A DNA stretch of 64,000 nucleotides from Paenibacillus sp. FSL H7-0357 (GCF_000758525.1 NZ_CP009241.1:5270001-5334000), one strand, 5' to 3'. Positions 35,470-43,939 are shown, counted from the stretch's first letter. Notes: generated by a model from the letters alone, not told the origin. Program-made: numbers and translations.

Positions 35470-36408
35470 ATGATGAACTCAAGAACTTATGGACGTACAG
35501 GTAAATCCGTATCCGAAATCGGCTTCGGCGGATGGCAGCTGGGCAACAGACAGGATTGGGAAGCCATGGAGGAGGATGCGGCGGTGCGCCTGGTGCATGA
35601 AGCTTTGGAGAGAGGGATAAACTTTTTTGACACCGCTCCCAATTATGGACTTGGCAAAAGCGAAGAGCTGCTTGGGAAGGCTCTAGCCGGAAAACGCAGG
35701 AATGCCGTCATCAATACGAAATTCGGACATCAGGCGGACGGCAGCTCGAACTATGGCGCGGATCAAATCAGGGCCTCGGTTGAAGTCAGCTTGCAGCGGC
35801 TGCAAACTGACTATGTCGATTCCGTGCTGATCCATAATCCGCCTTTTGACATGCTGGATGGGAAACACGGACATTATGAGGAACTGGAGAAGTTAAAAGC
35901 CGAGGGTAAAATCCTCACCTACGGCGTTTCTGTCGATTCCATCCCGGATATGCTGGAGGTTATCGAGCATACGAACATCGGTGTGCTGGAAGTGATGTTT
36001 AATATCTTTTATCAGGAGACTGCCGAAGCGTTCAAGCGTGCCCAGGATAACAATATCGCCATTATTGTCAAGGTCCCACTCGACTCCGGCTGGCTGTCCG
36101 GCAAATATAACAGCCAGAGCAGCTTCGAAGGTGTGCGCAGCCGCTGGTCGCCGGAAGTGATCCGTAAGCGTGCAGCACTTCTGGAGCAAATCAAATTCAT
36201 AACCAATGAAGAAACGACGATGACGATGGCCGCTCTGAGATTCATCCTGGCCTATCCTGAAGTCACAACCGTCATCCCCGGTGTACGGAACAGTGCCCAA
36301 CTGATTGAGAATATATCGGCCAGCGCAGCAGCGATGCCTGAAGCCCACGTCAAGAAGCTTCAGGATCTCTGGATAACGGAGATTAGAGACCAGAAGCTGG
36401 GTTGGTAA
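35470..36408 (+). CDS. Aldo/keto reductase
   Basis: A 312-residue (beta/alpha)8 oxidoreductase. The catalytic Asp and Tyr lie in NFFDTAPNYGLGKSEELLG (about 48-65), the Lys in NTKFGHQ and the His in LIHNPPFD. It ends with the NADPH-binding pattern VIPGVRNSAQLIENI. The start is one of two adjacent ATGs (35470 or 35473) behind TAGGGAG. It is monocistronic with its own terminator. Substrate unknown; similar proteins reduce sugars or aldehydes. Confidence 0.9.
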   Translation: MMNSRTYGRTGKSVSEIGFGGWQLGNRQDWEAMEEDAAVRLVHEALERGINFFDTAPNYGLGKSEELLGKALAGKRRNAVINTKFGHQADGSSNYGADQIRASVEVSLQRLQTDYVDSVLIHNPPFDMLDGKHGHYEELEKLKAEGKILTYGVSVDSIPDMLEVIEHTNIGVLEVMFNIFYQETAEAFKRAQDNNIAIIVKVPLDSGWLSGKYNSQSSFEGVRSRWSPEVIRKRAALLEQIKFITNEETTMTMAALRFILAYPEVTTVIPGVRNSAQLIENISASAAAMPEAHVKKLQDLWITEIRDQKLGW

Positions 36409-36412
36409 TCAC

Positions 36413-36448
36413 AAAGAAGACCTTGAGGGCATCCCTCAGGTCTTCTTT
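36413..36448. terminator. Bidirectional terminator
   Basis: AAAGAAGACC (36413-36422) pairs with GGTCTTCTTT (36439-36448), with an inner GAGG/CCTC stem. It lies between the convergent reductase and sigma/DUF1835 genes. Confidence 0.8.
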
Positions 36449-36514
36449 GTCAATCTGCAAGCGGCTACAACTTTATAGGACTGGCCCGCGCCCATTTCTG
36501 CATCCCTGAGGAGC

Positions 36515-38095
36515 TTACAATTCAGACCGGACCAAACTGCCGGAGGAGCTGTCCCAGCGCCATGGAACGGTGTGACCCTCCAGATGCAGCCCGCCGTACC
36601 ATTCGTCCAGGCCTTGAACCTCTACCCGGTCTGCTAACCCGTCAAGTATCCGCTCACCAAGCTCGGTGATGGCAACCCGGCGGCCCCAAAATTCCGCAAT
36701 CTGCCGGAAATCCGTATTTCCCTCTGCTCCCTCTATAGTCAGCAGAGGCTGCCGGTTATACACCAGAGTGTGCAGATAACGGCCAAAATCAAGATCACCC
36801 ATGCCGAGCCGGTGCAGCTTGTCGGAAACCAGAGGGAACAGCTCCATCGGTGTAAGCGCGCCATGGCGGACAGCCTGAAGCGTAGTCTCTTCTACGATGC
36901 CAAGGCCGTTATGAACCGAAGGAAGCCTTGAGAGATGGGCTTTGAATGCTTCATAGGCAAAGGGCAGCGCAGATGCCGAAAGCTCTCCCCTTCTCTCCTC
37001 CAGCAGATCAGCCATCGTTCCAGGATCGGTAGACGCATAGGCTCGCCAAAGATCGCTGCCCAGTTCCATTTCTTTGCGCCCAATGCCCTGCCAGGTTCCA
37101 GACAATGTTCCAAGCTGAGCCGGAGTCAGCTGGCCAAGACCGTGAAACAGCTCAATCCCCGGAAATTCACCAATACAGAGCAGGCTCAGCTTCGTACTGC
37201 CGAGCTTCTGTCCTTTGAACCAGTGCAGCAGATAAGCAAGCATGCTCTGATCGAACAGATCATGCTCAAACCACAGTACTACTTCATCATAACGTTTGAA
37301 ATCACGAATCTTCGCCTCCTGTGCCTCACACCCTGCTATATACTCTGTAGAAGGAATGCCTAATGTCTTCTCCAGAACCCCGGCCCGCTGTATCCGTTCA
37401 CTGGAGCCTGCCGGATTGACGAATATCGGACCCGCGGAATAGATTTCCCGCCAGACCAGCACCTCGCCCTGGACAATTCCCTGCTTCAGCATTTCACCCA
37501 CACTGTCTCCGTTCACAATATGCAGCATATTTCTGCCTCCTTCATATAGATAGTTGAACATGGAGGCGAGATCGGCAACGGGAAGAGCTCCCTTCAGCTT
37601 ACGCCGCCCATCATACAGCCGCTTCTTTAGCGCCGAAACCGGAATCCCCAGATAATCCGAGATCTCCTGAAGGGAATAACCATAATAATAAAACAGCTGC
37701 ATGGGCACCCGCAGCTTCGCAGACAACGCCGCAACCGTTCTCTGCAGCAGCTGTTCCCCTTCTCTGCGCTCGGCAATTTCCGCAACGCCCGGCGACTTTT
37801 CCGAGATGTGCAGGGCATCATCAAGAGGCAGCAATATATGTCGTTTACGTCTCAGACTCCGCTGGCACTGCCTTACGACAATCGTCTTGAACCATCCCGG
37901 AAACGCAGCCGGCTCCTGCAGCTTTCCTAGATTCAAATAAGCTTCAATATACGCTTCCTGCACAACATCTTCAGTAAGATGTACATCTTTCAGCATGTCG
38001 TAAGCTACAGCATAAGCCATACCGCGAAAATGCCGCATTAACTGCCCGAACGCTTCCCAATTCTCTTGTTGTGCCTCTTCAACCCATTGCCGCAT
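36515..38095 (-). CDS. ECF sigma factor fused to a DUF1835 protein
   Basis: One 526-residue frame joins two modules. Residues about 1-170 are an ECF sigma factor: region 2 with LTEDVVQEAYIEAYLNLG and a sigma-70 region 4 with LQEISDYLGIPVSALKKRLY. From about 190 the sequence MLHIVNGDSVGEMLKQG begins a DUF1835 domain, followed by a C-terminal part resembling DUF3658 (GELGERILDG region). The start 38095 (MRQWVEE) follows AGAGGATC. No anti-sigma gene is adjacent. An internal ribosome site at the junction could also yield the DUF1835 part alone. The function of DUF1835 is unknown to me; a role as built-in regulator of the sigma part is inference. Confidence 0.82.
   Translation of the reverse strand: MRQWVEEAQQENWEAFGQLMRHFRGMAYAVAYDMLKDVHLTEDVVQEAYIEAYLNLGKLQEPAAFPGWFKTIVVRQCQRSLRRKRHILLPLDDALHISEKSPGVAEIAERREGEQLLQRTVAALSAKLRVPMQLFYYYGYSLQEISDYLGIPVSALKKRLYDGRRKLKGALPVADLASMFNYLYEGGRNMLHIVNGDSVGEMLKQGIVQGEVLVWREIYSAGPIFVNPAGSSERIQRAGVLEKTLGIPSTEYIAGCEAQEAKIRDFKRYDEVVLWFEHDLFDQSMLAYLLHWFKGQKLGSTKLSLLCIGEFPGIELFHGLGQLTPAQLGTLSGTWQGIGRKEMELGSDLWRAYASTDPGTMADLLEERRGELSASALPFAYEAFKAHLSRLPSVHNGLGIVEETTLQAVRHGALTPMELFPLVSDKLHRLGMGDLDFGRYLHTLVYNRQPLLTIEGAEGNTDFRQIAEFWGRRVAITELGERILDGLADRVEVQGLDEWYGGLHLEGHTVPWRWDSSSGSLVRSEL
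37526..37542 (-). promoter_or_regulatory. Internal ribosome-binding site and start in the fusion gene
   Basis: AAGGAGG (complement of 37536-37542) is seven bases before an in-frame ATG (37528) that begins exactly at the first residue of the DUF1835 domain. Initiation here would give a separate 337-residue protein, the size of a stand-alone DUF1835 protein. Confidence 0.65.
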
Positions 38096-38299
38096 CACTT
38101 TCGATCCTCTTTTCACATGTTCTTAACTATAGGTGCCATCTACGAGAAGAAAGGTTACAACGATCTTGGTGCGGGGGTTAAAACTACTTTATCACTCACT
38201 TAATCTACTAAAAATGAGCATATTCATTAAGACAACCACACACTCCGAATTCAATGCCACACATAAGATGTTGTGTCAAGACGAAGGGGGTGATTTGAA

Positions 38300-38731
38300 A
38301 TGGTGAAAACTCTTTTAGATTATAATGCTACTGTAGTAACACCAATTACAGGAGGGATTTCTACATTGATTCCAATCTCTCCTGCGGGCGTGCAGATTGC
38401 AGGAGTAGCGGTGTTTATTGATCCCGCAAATCCTGCCCATTTTCCGAACAAGGTGGAATTGAAAGCTACCATTGGTATCGATGTTCCCAATCTAGGTGAT
38501 TTCCCGAATATTCTGATCCGCATTTGGCGTGCAGGTGTTGAAATTTTCTATGCGCTGGCAGAATATGAAGAAGACTTTAACGATGATGGGATCATCAGCC
38601 TGCATATGGTGGATATCAATGTTCCTGCCGGAACACAAAATTATCAGCTGATTGTTGAAAATCAGGATAATAACTCGACTGCATTTGTTGTCGGTCCTGT
38701 TGTTTTTAGCGCGATGGCGATCGGCGGCTAA
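38300..38731 (+). CDS. Predicted beta-sandwich protein of unknown function
   Basis: A 143-residue protein without signal peptide, Cys or Trp-rich motif apart from a single Trp. GAAGGGGGTGAT precedes the ATG. Alternating hydrophobic strands (VQIAGVAVFID, VELKATIGIDV, ILIRIWRAGVEIF, YQLIVENQD, AFVVGPVVFSAMAIGG) suggest a jelly-roll or beta-sandwich like those of exosporium or spore-surface proteins. That link is inference. It lies next to yvrJ and the split sigma factor and may belong to their regulon. Confidence 0.7.
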   Translation: MVKTLLDYNATVVTPITGGISTLIPISPAGVQIAGVAVFIDPANPAHFPNKVELKATIGIDVPNLGDFPNILIRIWRAGVEIFYALAEYEEDFNDDGIISLHMVDINVPAGTQNYQLIVENQDNNSTAFVVGPVVFSAMAIGG

Positions 38732-38805
38732 TGGAATCCTCAATTTTCTAAATCATATTATACGCTAACCTATCATCAATGATTAGCAAGTTTACAGTTC
38801 AGGGC

Positions 38806-38834
38806 AAAAAGCTTCCTCTTGTGGGAAGCTTTTT
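38806..38834. terminator. Bidirectional terminator
   Basis: AAAAAGCTTCC (38806-38816) and GGAAGCTTTTT (38824-38834) form an 11-base stem with T runs on both strands, between the convergent beta-sandwich gene and yvrJ. Confidence 0.88.
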
Positions 38835-38854
38835 GTGCTGAAGCGATACGCTTG

Positions 38855-39064
38855 TCAAACTTGCTTAGATTTAACACTTTTGAACTCTACCGCCTTTTCT
38901 GTGCCTTCCAGTGTTTGAATAGCCTGTGTGAGCTGATGAAGCGAAGCATCCAGTTTATCCAGCTTCTCCCCTACCGTTTCCAGTACATAACGAATCAGAA
39001 TAAAGCAGAGTGTGACCGGAAAGCCCACATTAGTAATCAAGCTGACAACATCTGCAATTTCCAT
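38855..39064 (-). CDS. yvrJ: YvrJ family small membrane protein
   Basis: A 69-residue protein with one N-terminal helix (VVSLITNVGFPVTLCFILI) followed by an amphipathic coiled region (GEKLDKLDASLHQLTQAI). This matches the YvrJ family. In B. subtilis yvrJ is in the regulon of the two-part sigma factor SigO-RsoA. Here it diverges from genes resembling that pair. ATG 39064 follows GGGAGGGGA. Its biochemical role is not established. Confidence 0.85.
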   Translation of the reverse strand: MEIADVVSLITNVGFPVTLCFILIRYVLETVGEKLDKLDASLHQLTQAIQTLEGTEKAVEFKSVKSKQV

Positions 39065-39149
39065 GAATCTCCCCTCCCTTCCCAAACCGACGTTTTAATT
39101 GAAGGGAAACTTTGGGCTTTGTTTTACAACCGATTCCATTAAATTGGAA

Positions 39150-39230
39150 AACGTGTATAATATATAGGAACACACGTTCCTTTTTTGGTTGTTATTTCCC
39201 TCTTAAAAGTTCCCTATATACATAAACGTT
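39150..39230. promoter_or_regulatory. Paired inverted 22-base elements between yvrJ and the split sigma genes
   Basis: 39150-39171 begins AACGTGTAT and ends GGAAC; the complement of 39209-39230 begins AACGTTTAT and ends GGGAAC. Both are 22 bases with a TA-rich middle, point in opposite directions and are 37 bases apart. A GGAAC/GTTCC hairpin (39167-39180) with six T follows the first. Candidate divergent promoter or operator elements. Confidence 0.45.
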
Positions 39231-39255
39231 AAATAGTAGAAAGGGGAGTGTTGGT

Positions 39256-39585
39256 GTGCAGCAGAGTGAATATAACCGCTATAAAACCGAAATATACCGT
39301 ATTGGCTGGAGGCTGCAATATCGGGCAAAGAAGATCAAGCGACAAGAGAACAGCTACGATGACAAGCTTGCCGTCCCTTCATTCACAGAATCTTCAGATA
39401 ACAAAATCGCTGCGGAACAGCTAATCAGTATGCTGTCCCCATACGAGCGATCCATTTTGCAAAAAATCTATTTGGAAGGTTTGACGGAAGCTGAAGTCGC
39501 TCGCCAGCTCAACATCAGTCAACAGGGGGTGCACAAATGGAAAAGGAAGCTGATTCAGCGCCTATCCCAGATCGCGAATTTTTAA
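39256..39585 (+). CDS. sigO: Sigma-O-like factor, region-4 subunit
   Basis: A 109-residue protein starting at GTG 39256, seven bases after AAGGGGAG. The C-terminal half is a sigma-70 region 4 helix-turn-helix (LSPYERSILQKIYLEGL, then EAEVARQLNISQQGVHKWKRK). The N-terminal part is basic and lacks a full region 2. In B. subtilis SigO supplies the region-4 half of a split sigma factor and works only with RsoA. The next gene, overlapping it, looks like region 2, and yvrJ is divergent, so the arrangement supports the assignment. The symbol is by analogy. Confidence 0.78.
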   Translation: MQQSEYNRYKTEIYRIGWRLQYRAKKIKRQENSYDDKLAVPSFTESSDNKIAAEQLISMLSPYERSILQKIYLEGLTEAEVARQLNISQQGVHKWKRKLIQRLSQIANF

Positions 39586-39758
39586 ATTTGCTGAACGAGG
39601 TCAGAAACAAAGACCCCGAAGCCACGCTTCAACTGATTGAGCTGTACAGGCCGGTCATTCTCCGGTTAAGTCAATTTATACATTTGCCGGCGGAAGATGT
39701 GACTTCCGAAATTATCGTTGAGTTTCTGGAATTAATCCATAGCGAAAAGCAAGTTTAA
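39537..39758 (+). CDS. rsoA: RsoA-like sigma region-2 subunit
   Basis: A 73-residue acidic protein whose ATG lies 49 bases inside the sigO-like gene in another frame, behind AGGGGGTG. The sequence (EATLQLIELYRPVILRLSQF, then DVTSEIIVEFLELI) follows the helix pattern of sigma region 2, which binds the beta-prime coiled coil and the -10 element. In B. subtilis RsoA provides this function to SigO. The overlap implies coupled synthesis in a fixed ratio. Confidence 0.75.
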   Translation: MEKEADSAPIPDREFLNLLNEVRNKDPEATLQLIELYRPVILRLSQFIHLPAEDVTSEIIVEFLELIHSEKQV

Positions 39759-39864
39759 TACGCTTGGAATACGTTTACTAGATTATTCAACTGCACCATG
39801 TTCCTCACGAGCAGATTGCTGCAAGGAAGGCCGTATTACGATTCATTTGGACCCATTCAGACAT

Positions 39865-39910
39865 AAAGTTGCTTTCTCCGTCATGTTACGAGGAACGCAG
39901 CTTTATTTTT
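39865..39910 (+). terminator. Terminator of the split sigma operon
   Basis: AAAGTTGC (39865-39872) pairs with GCAGCTTT (39897-39904), with an imperfect inner stem, followed by TTTATTTTT. Confidence 0.65.
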
Positions 39911-40006
39911 GTTCTGCGTTATCCTAACTCACCTGCCGAAACAATGGATAGTTATTAAAGACTCTAAACATAATATAGAGGATTCTAATAAGGAGGGAAT
40001 ATAAAA

Positions 40007-41668
40007 ATGTCTGAAAAAAGGTTATCGATTGCAGCCTTAGGTGGCGTTCATGAAATTGGTAAGAACATGTATTTCCTGCAATACGCCGATGACATTCTTG
40101 TTATCGATTGCGGCTCTAAATTCCCGGATGAAAGTCTGCTTGGCATTGACCTTATCATTCCAGATGTAACTTATTTATTGAATAATGTTGACAAGTTAAG
40201 AGCACTGATTGTGACTCATGGGCATGAGGACCACATCGGAGGGATCCCCTACCTGCTCAAACAATTAAATATCCCCATCTATGCCTCCCGTCTGACACTG
40301 GGGTTAATTGAGAACAAGCTTAAGGAACATCGTCTGCTCCGCCAGACCAGCCTGCATTGCATTGATGCCGAGTCGAGCCTCACCTTTGGTTCCATTACGA
40401 CAACCTTTTTTAGTACCAACCACAGCATTCCTGATTGTCTCGGGGTCGTCTTTGATACTCCTGAAGGAACGGTTGTCCATACGGGCGACTTCAAGTTCGA
40501 TATGACGCCTGTTAATAAACAATATCCGGACATACATAAAATGGCCGACATCGGCAAAAACGGTGTTAAAATTCTGCTCTCCGAGAGTACGAATGCCGAA
40601 CGCCCTGGATTCACGCCGTCTGAGCAGCTTGTAGGCGCCCATATGGAAGAAGCTTTTCAAAAAGCGGACCGCAGAATATTTGTCTCCACCTTCGCCTCCA
40701 ATGTGCACCGTCTGCAGCAAATTGTAGATGCTTCTATCCTTACCGGACGTAAGCTCACCTTACTTGGCCGGAGTATGGTAAATGTGGTCTCCGTATCCCA
40801 GGAACTGGGTTATTTGAACATCCCGGACGGGATGCTGTTAGAACCTGCGGAAGCTGCGAAGCTTCCTCCAGAACAGATAGCAGTCCTTTGCACAGGCAGT
40901 CAAGGGGAGCCCATGGCAGCATTGTCCCGTTTGGCCAACTCCAGCCATAGGCTGATGGAAATTGGAGCCGGGGATACCGTTCTTCTCGCTGCCAATCCGA
41001 TCCCGGGCAATGAGCGTAATGTATCCAGAATTGTTGATAATCTGTATATGCTCGGCGCAAGGGTCATCTACGGATCAAAGAGTGAGCTTCATGTATCCGG
41101 GCATGGCAGCCAGGAGGAATTAAAGCTGATGCTTACCCTAATGAAGCCTGAATACTTTATTCCGATTCATGGAGAATACCGCATGCTTCATCATCATAGC
41201 CTCTTGGCAGAAGCAGTCGGAGTTAAGGAGGACAACATATTTATCTTAAAAAACGGTGAAGTCGTTGAATCACTGGAAGGGGTTGTCCGTCAATCGGGAC
41301 GGGTTCCCGCCGGGCAAATATTTGTGGATGGCCTGGGAGTCGGCGACATCGGCAATGTGGTCTTGCGGGACCGCCGTCAATTGTCTGCGGATGGTGTGTT
41401 AATCACTGTCATTACCCTGAGCCAAACGGATGGCCGGATGCTGAGCGCCCCTGACACGATATCCCGTGGCTTCATTTATGTACGGAATTCAGACAATCTG
41501 ATGGAAGAGATCAATCAGTTTATCGCAGCAACCCTGGAGAAAATGAGCAAAGGGGATCTGGGCCAATGGAATATTATGAAGCAGACGCTCAAAGATGCCT
41601 TGAGCAAATATCTGTACGACAAAACAAAACGCCGTCCGATGATTCTTCCGATCATTATTGAAGTGTAG
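40007..41668 (+). CDS. Ribonuclease J
   Basis: A 553-residue metallo-beta-lactamase/beta-CASP RNase. The zinc-binding HGHEDHIGG is at 71-79, further metal ligands are in STNHSIPD and HTGDFKFD, and the beta-CASP part includes FVSTFASNVHRL and PIHGEYRMLHHH. RNase J is a 5'-3' exonuclease and endonuclease that matures rRNA and turns over mRNA. AAGGAGGG precedes the ATG. It stands alone between two terminators. Bacillales often have two paralogues; which one this is cannot be told without the genome. Confidence 0.93.
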   Translation: MSEKRLSIAALGGVHEIGKNMYFLQYADDILVIDCGSKFPDESLLGIDLIIPDVTYLLNNVDKLRALIVTHGHEDHIGGIPYLLKQLNIPIYASRLTLGLIENKLKEHRLLRQTSLHCIDAESSLTFGSITTTFFSTNHSIPDCLGVVFDTPEGTVVHTGDFKFDMTPVNKQYPDIHKMADIGKNGVKILLSESTNAERPGFTPSEQLVGAHMEEAFQKADRRIFVSTFASNVHRLQQIVDASILTGRKLTLLGRSMVNVVSVSQELGYLNIPDGMLLEPAEAAKLPPEQIAVLCTGSQGEPMAALSRLANSSHRLMEIGAGDTVLLAANPIPGNERNVSRIVDNLYMLGARVIYGSKSELHVSGHGSQEELKLMLTLMKPEYFIPIHGEYRMLHHHSLLAEAVGVKEDNIFILKNGEVVESLEGVVRQSGRVPAGQIFVDGLGVGDIGNVVLRDRRQLSADGVLITVITLSQTDGRMLSAPDTISRGFIYVRNSDNLMEEINQFIAATLEKMSKGDLGQWNIMKQTLKDALSKYLYDKTKRRPMILPIIIEV

Positions 41669-41714
41669 TTGTGATTACACAGTCATGTGAAAGCTTCAAT
41701 AGTTCAGGATATTA

Positions 41715-41749
41715 CGAAGGCCCGCGACTCATTTGCGGGCCTTCGTTTT
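41715..41749 (+). terminator. Terminator of the RNase J gene
   Basis: CGAAGGCCCGC (41715-41725) and GCGGGCCTTCG (41735-41745) form an 11-base perfect stem followed by TTTT. Confidence 0.88.
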
Positions 41750-41805
41750 GGTTGTCCTATAAACAGCTTTATAAGAATAAGCTAAACATAAAGGAGGAGG
41801 TCCTG

Positions 41806-42438
41806 ATTAATGTATTTATAGGTTATATTTTTCTTGGTTTGTCACTTTCGGCTCCTATCGGCCCGATTAATGCCGCGCAGCTGGACAAGGGGATTCGGGG
41901 AGGCTTCTGGCACGCCTGGGTTGTCGGTCTAGGGGCGATCAGCGCAGATATCATTTATATGCTGCTGGTTTATTTTGGCGTTATCCATTTGCTTGAGGCT
42001 CCTTTTGTGAAAGCCTTCTTATGGTTATTCGGTTTCTTTGTTCTGGTCTATACTGGTGTGGAGAGCATCAAAAACGCAGGCGTAATCTCCGCAGCCGAGA
42101 TGAGAGGAAGCGAAACTTCCCTGTCAAAGTCCTATCTGTCCGGGTTTCTGATGTCTTTATTTAATCCGCTCTCCATTCTGTTCTGGCTCGGGATTTACGG
42201 GTCCATCCTTGCTAAGGCAGCCAATGAATATCCAATGCAGCAGTTATTAATATACAGTGGAGCTATCGTAACGGGGATTCTTCTTTGGGATGTATCCATG
42301 GCCGCAGCCTCCAGCATCTTTCGCAGAGTGATGACCTCACGGGTCTTAAAGGGGGTTTCTGTCTTGTCCGGCCTGTCGCTGGTTGGTTTTGGTATTTATT
42401 TTGGCGTACAGGTTGTACAACTGCTGTTCTTCCACTAA
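41806..42438 (+). CDS. LysE family amino-acid exporter, non-canonical start
   Basis: A LysE/ArgO-type exporter with six helices; LGLSLSAPIGPINAAQLDKGIRGG is cut here at its core SAPIGPINAAQ near residue 17. AAGGAGG (41791-41797) has no in-frame ATG, GTG or TTG behind it. The best-placed codons are ATT at 41806 (eight bases away) and CTG at 41803 (five bases away). ATT aligns with the Met that opens related MN-F proteins, giving 210 residues. A nearby ATG at 41810 is out of frame and stops at once. Its stop overlaps that of the convergent permease gene by four bases. Substrate unknown. Confidence 0.8.
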   Translation: MNVFIGYIFLGLSLSAPIGPINAAQLDKGIRGGFWHAWVVGLGAISADIIYMLLVYFGVIHLLEAPFVKAFLWLFGFFVLVYTGVESIKNAGVISAAEMRGSETSLSKSYLSGFLMSLFNPLSILFWLGIYGSILAKAANEYPMQQLLIYSGAIVTGILLWDVSMAAASSIFRRVMTSRVLKGVSVLSGLSLVGFGIYFGVQVVQLLFFH

Positions 42439-43880
42439 AGCCTGCTTTTCCGCAGCCTGATGCCTGTAATGCGAAACTTTGGACTGCTGCCTCGCATGGC
42501 TTCGTGTTCATTCGATAATTTATCTTCATGAGCATTGGCACCAGCGGAACTGGCTGCTTGTTTCTTCTGAACCCGCTGGACAATCCAATCAATGAGCGCG
42601 ATCAGCGAAATAATCAGTAGACTGAGGTAGAAGCCTGGACGGCTGAGTGCATGAAACAGAGTGCCCGCTACCGCTGCCCCGATCAGCAGCAACCCGATCC
42701 AGCGTTTTACCCCGCTTAACTTACTTGGCTGTAGCAGCCTGCCTGACGACAACAGGATAAAAACCCAATTGTACAGGATCATTAGCCCCGCAGCTGTCGT
42801 GATATATTCATACACTTTCCCCGGCAACCACAGCGCCATCACAATGGCACCAACTAAACCGGCAGCAATCAGACACAAGGCAAAGAATGGATACTTATCC
42901 TTCCATTTCTTTGCAAATAGCCGGGGAGCATCCCCTTCCTGCGCAAGTGTAATCATCATCGAAGTTATCGCATAAAGCGAGGCAGTCATTGTGGAGAAAC
43001 CGGCAATAATCAATACTCCGTTAAACAGATGAGGCACAAAAGCAAGATGATCACTGCTGAGCGCCAGCACAAAGGGACTTTCCTTCGGATTAAAGGCGCT
43101 TAAAGGAACCATCGTTACGGCAAGCCCAATAGACAGGACGTATACTGTAGTCAATGCCAGCAGCATCACCTTACCTGCCTTCGGTGCCTCTTCGGGTTTT
43201 TGGAGCCGGTTGGACATAATGCCGAGTACCTCAATGCCGCCATAGGCATAGAAAGCAAAAATAAAGGCCGACCATAAGCCTATCCCCCCGGCAGGAAACA
43301 ATGCAGAATAACTTAGCGGGAGTTTAGGCGTATACTTCCCACCCCCTATCCAGCCTGCCAGAAGAGCAGCCGCAATCACCAGGAACATCAAAATCGCCGC
43401 TATTTTGATCACAGCCAGCACATTTTCCACCCGGTCAAATCCCTTATTGCCAAAGAAAACGATGCACAGGCTCACGACGCCAAACCCGGCTGCAAAAATC
43501 CACATCGGTACGGCCGGTAACCAGAAGCGTGAGAAAATGGACAAGGCCGTCAGCTGGCTCCCCATAATCAGCAGCTCCGAGAACCAGTATACCCAGCCGC
43601 TGCCAAACCCGGCCCAGTTTCCGAACGCTTTTTTGGCATAGGATCGAAAAGAGCCCTGCTCCGGGTGTTCTGCCGTCATTTGAGACAAGGCATCGAAGAC
43701 TACATAGGTTCCAACAGCTGCAAGGATGTAGGCAAGCAGCACCGCTGGCCCGCCGATGGAGATCGCCAGACCCGAGCCCAAAAAATACCCTGTACCAATG
43801 GTGCCTGCAACTCCCAGCAAACTCAGCTGCCACCATTTCAGTTTTTTGTCTTCTTTGGTATTACTGGAAGCTTGGTTCAT
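42435..43880 (-). CDS. Amino-acid permease, APC family
   Basis: A 481-residue transporter with about twelve helices. GVAGTIGTGYFLGSGLAI near residue 25 is the amino-acid-polyamine-organocation signature of helix 1, and FAFYAYGGIEVLGI lies in helix 6. Charged tail (NAHEDKLSNEHEAMR) at the C-terminus. ATG 43880 (MNQASSN) follows GAGGA. Similar to GABA/proline-type permeases of Bacillales, but the substrate is not shown. Convergent with the LysE exporter. Confidence 0.9.
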   Translation of the reverse strand: MNQASSNTKEDKKLKWWQLSLLGVAGTIGTGYFLGSGLAISIGGPAVLLAYILAAVGTYVVFDALSQMTAEHPEQGSFRSYAKKAFGNWAGFGSGWVYWFSELLIMGSQLTALSIFSRFWLPAVPMWIFAAGFGVVSLCIVFFGNKGFDRVENVLAVIKIAAILMFLVIAAALLAGWIGGGKYTPKLPLSYSALFPAGGIGLWSAFIFAFYAYGGIEVLGIMSNRLQKPEEAPKAGKVMLLALTTVYVLSIGLAVTMVPLSAFNPKESPFVLALSSDHLAFVPHLFNGVLIIAGFSTMTASLYAITSMMITLAQEGDAPRLFAKKWKDKYPFFALCLIAAGLVGAIVMALWLPGKVYEYITTAAGLMILYNWVFILLSSGRLLQPSKLSGVKRWIGLLLIGAAVAGTLFHALSRPGFYLSLLIISLIALIDWIVQRVQKKQAASSAGANAHEDKLSNEHEAMRGSSPKFRITGIRLRKSRL

Positions 43881-43902
43881 GAATTTCGTCCTCATCACTT
43901 TT

Positions 43903-43939
43903 GGGAATTAGAGAGTTCTCTCCATTCTCTAGATTCCCC
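43903..43939. repeat. Hairpin in the permease leader
   Basis: GGGAATTAGAGAG (43903-43915) pairs with CTCTAGATTCCC (43927-43938) just before the permease ribosome site. It lacks a T run on the minus strand. It could end the upstream ABC transcript or regulate the permease. Confidence 0.4.

Noticed and set aside
37526..38095. Frameshift or missing stop between the sigma factor and DUF1835
   Set aside because: The frame is continuous and codons across the junction are normal; no slippery run or stop was found, so a true fusion is preferred.
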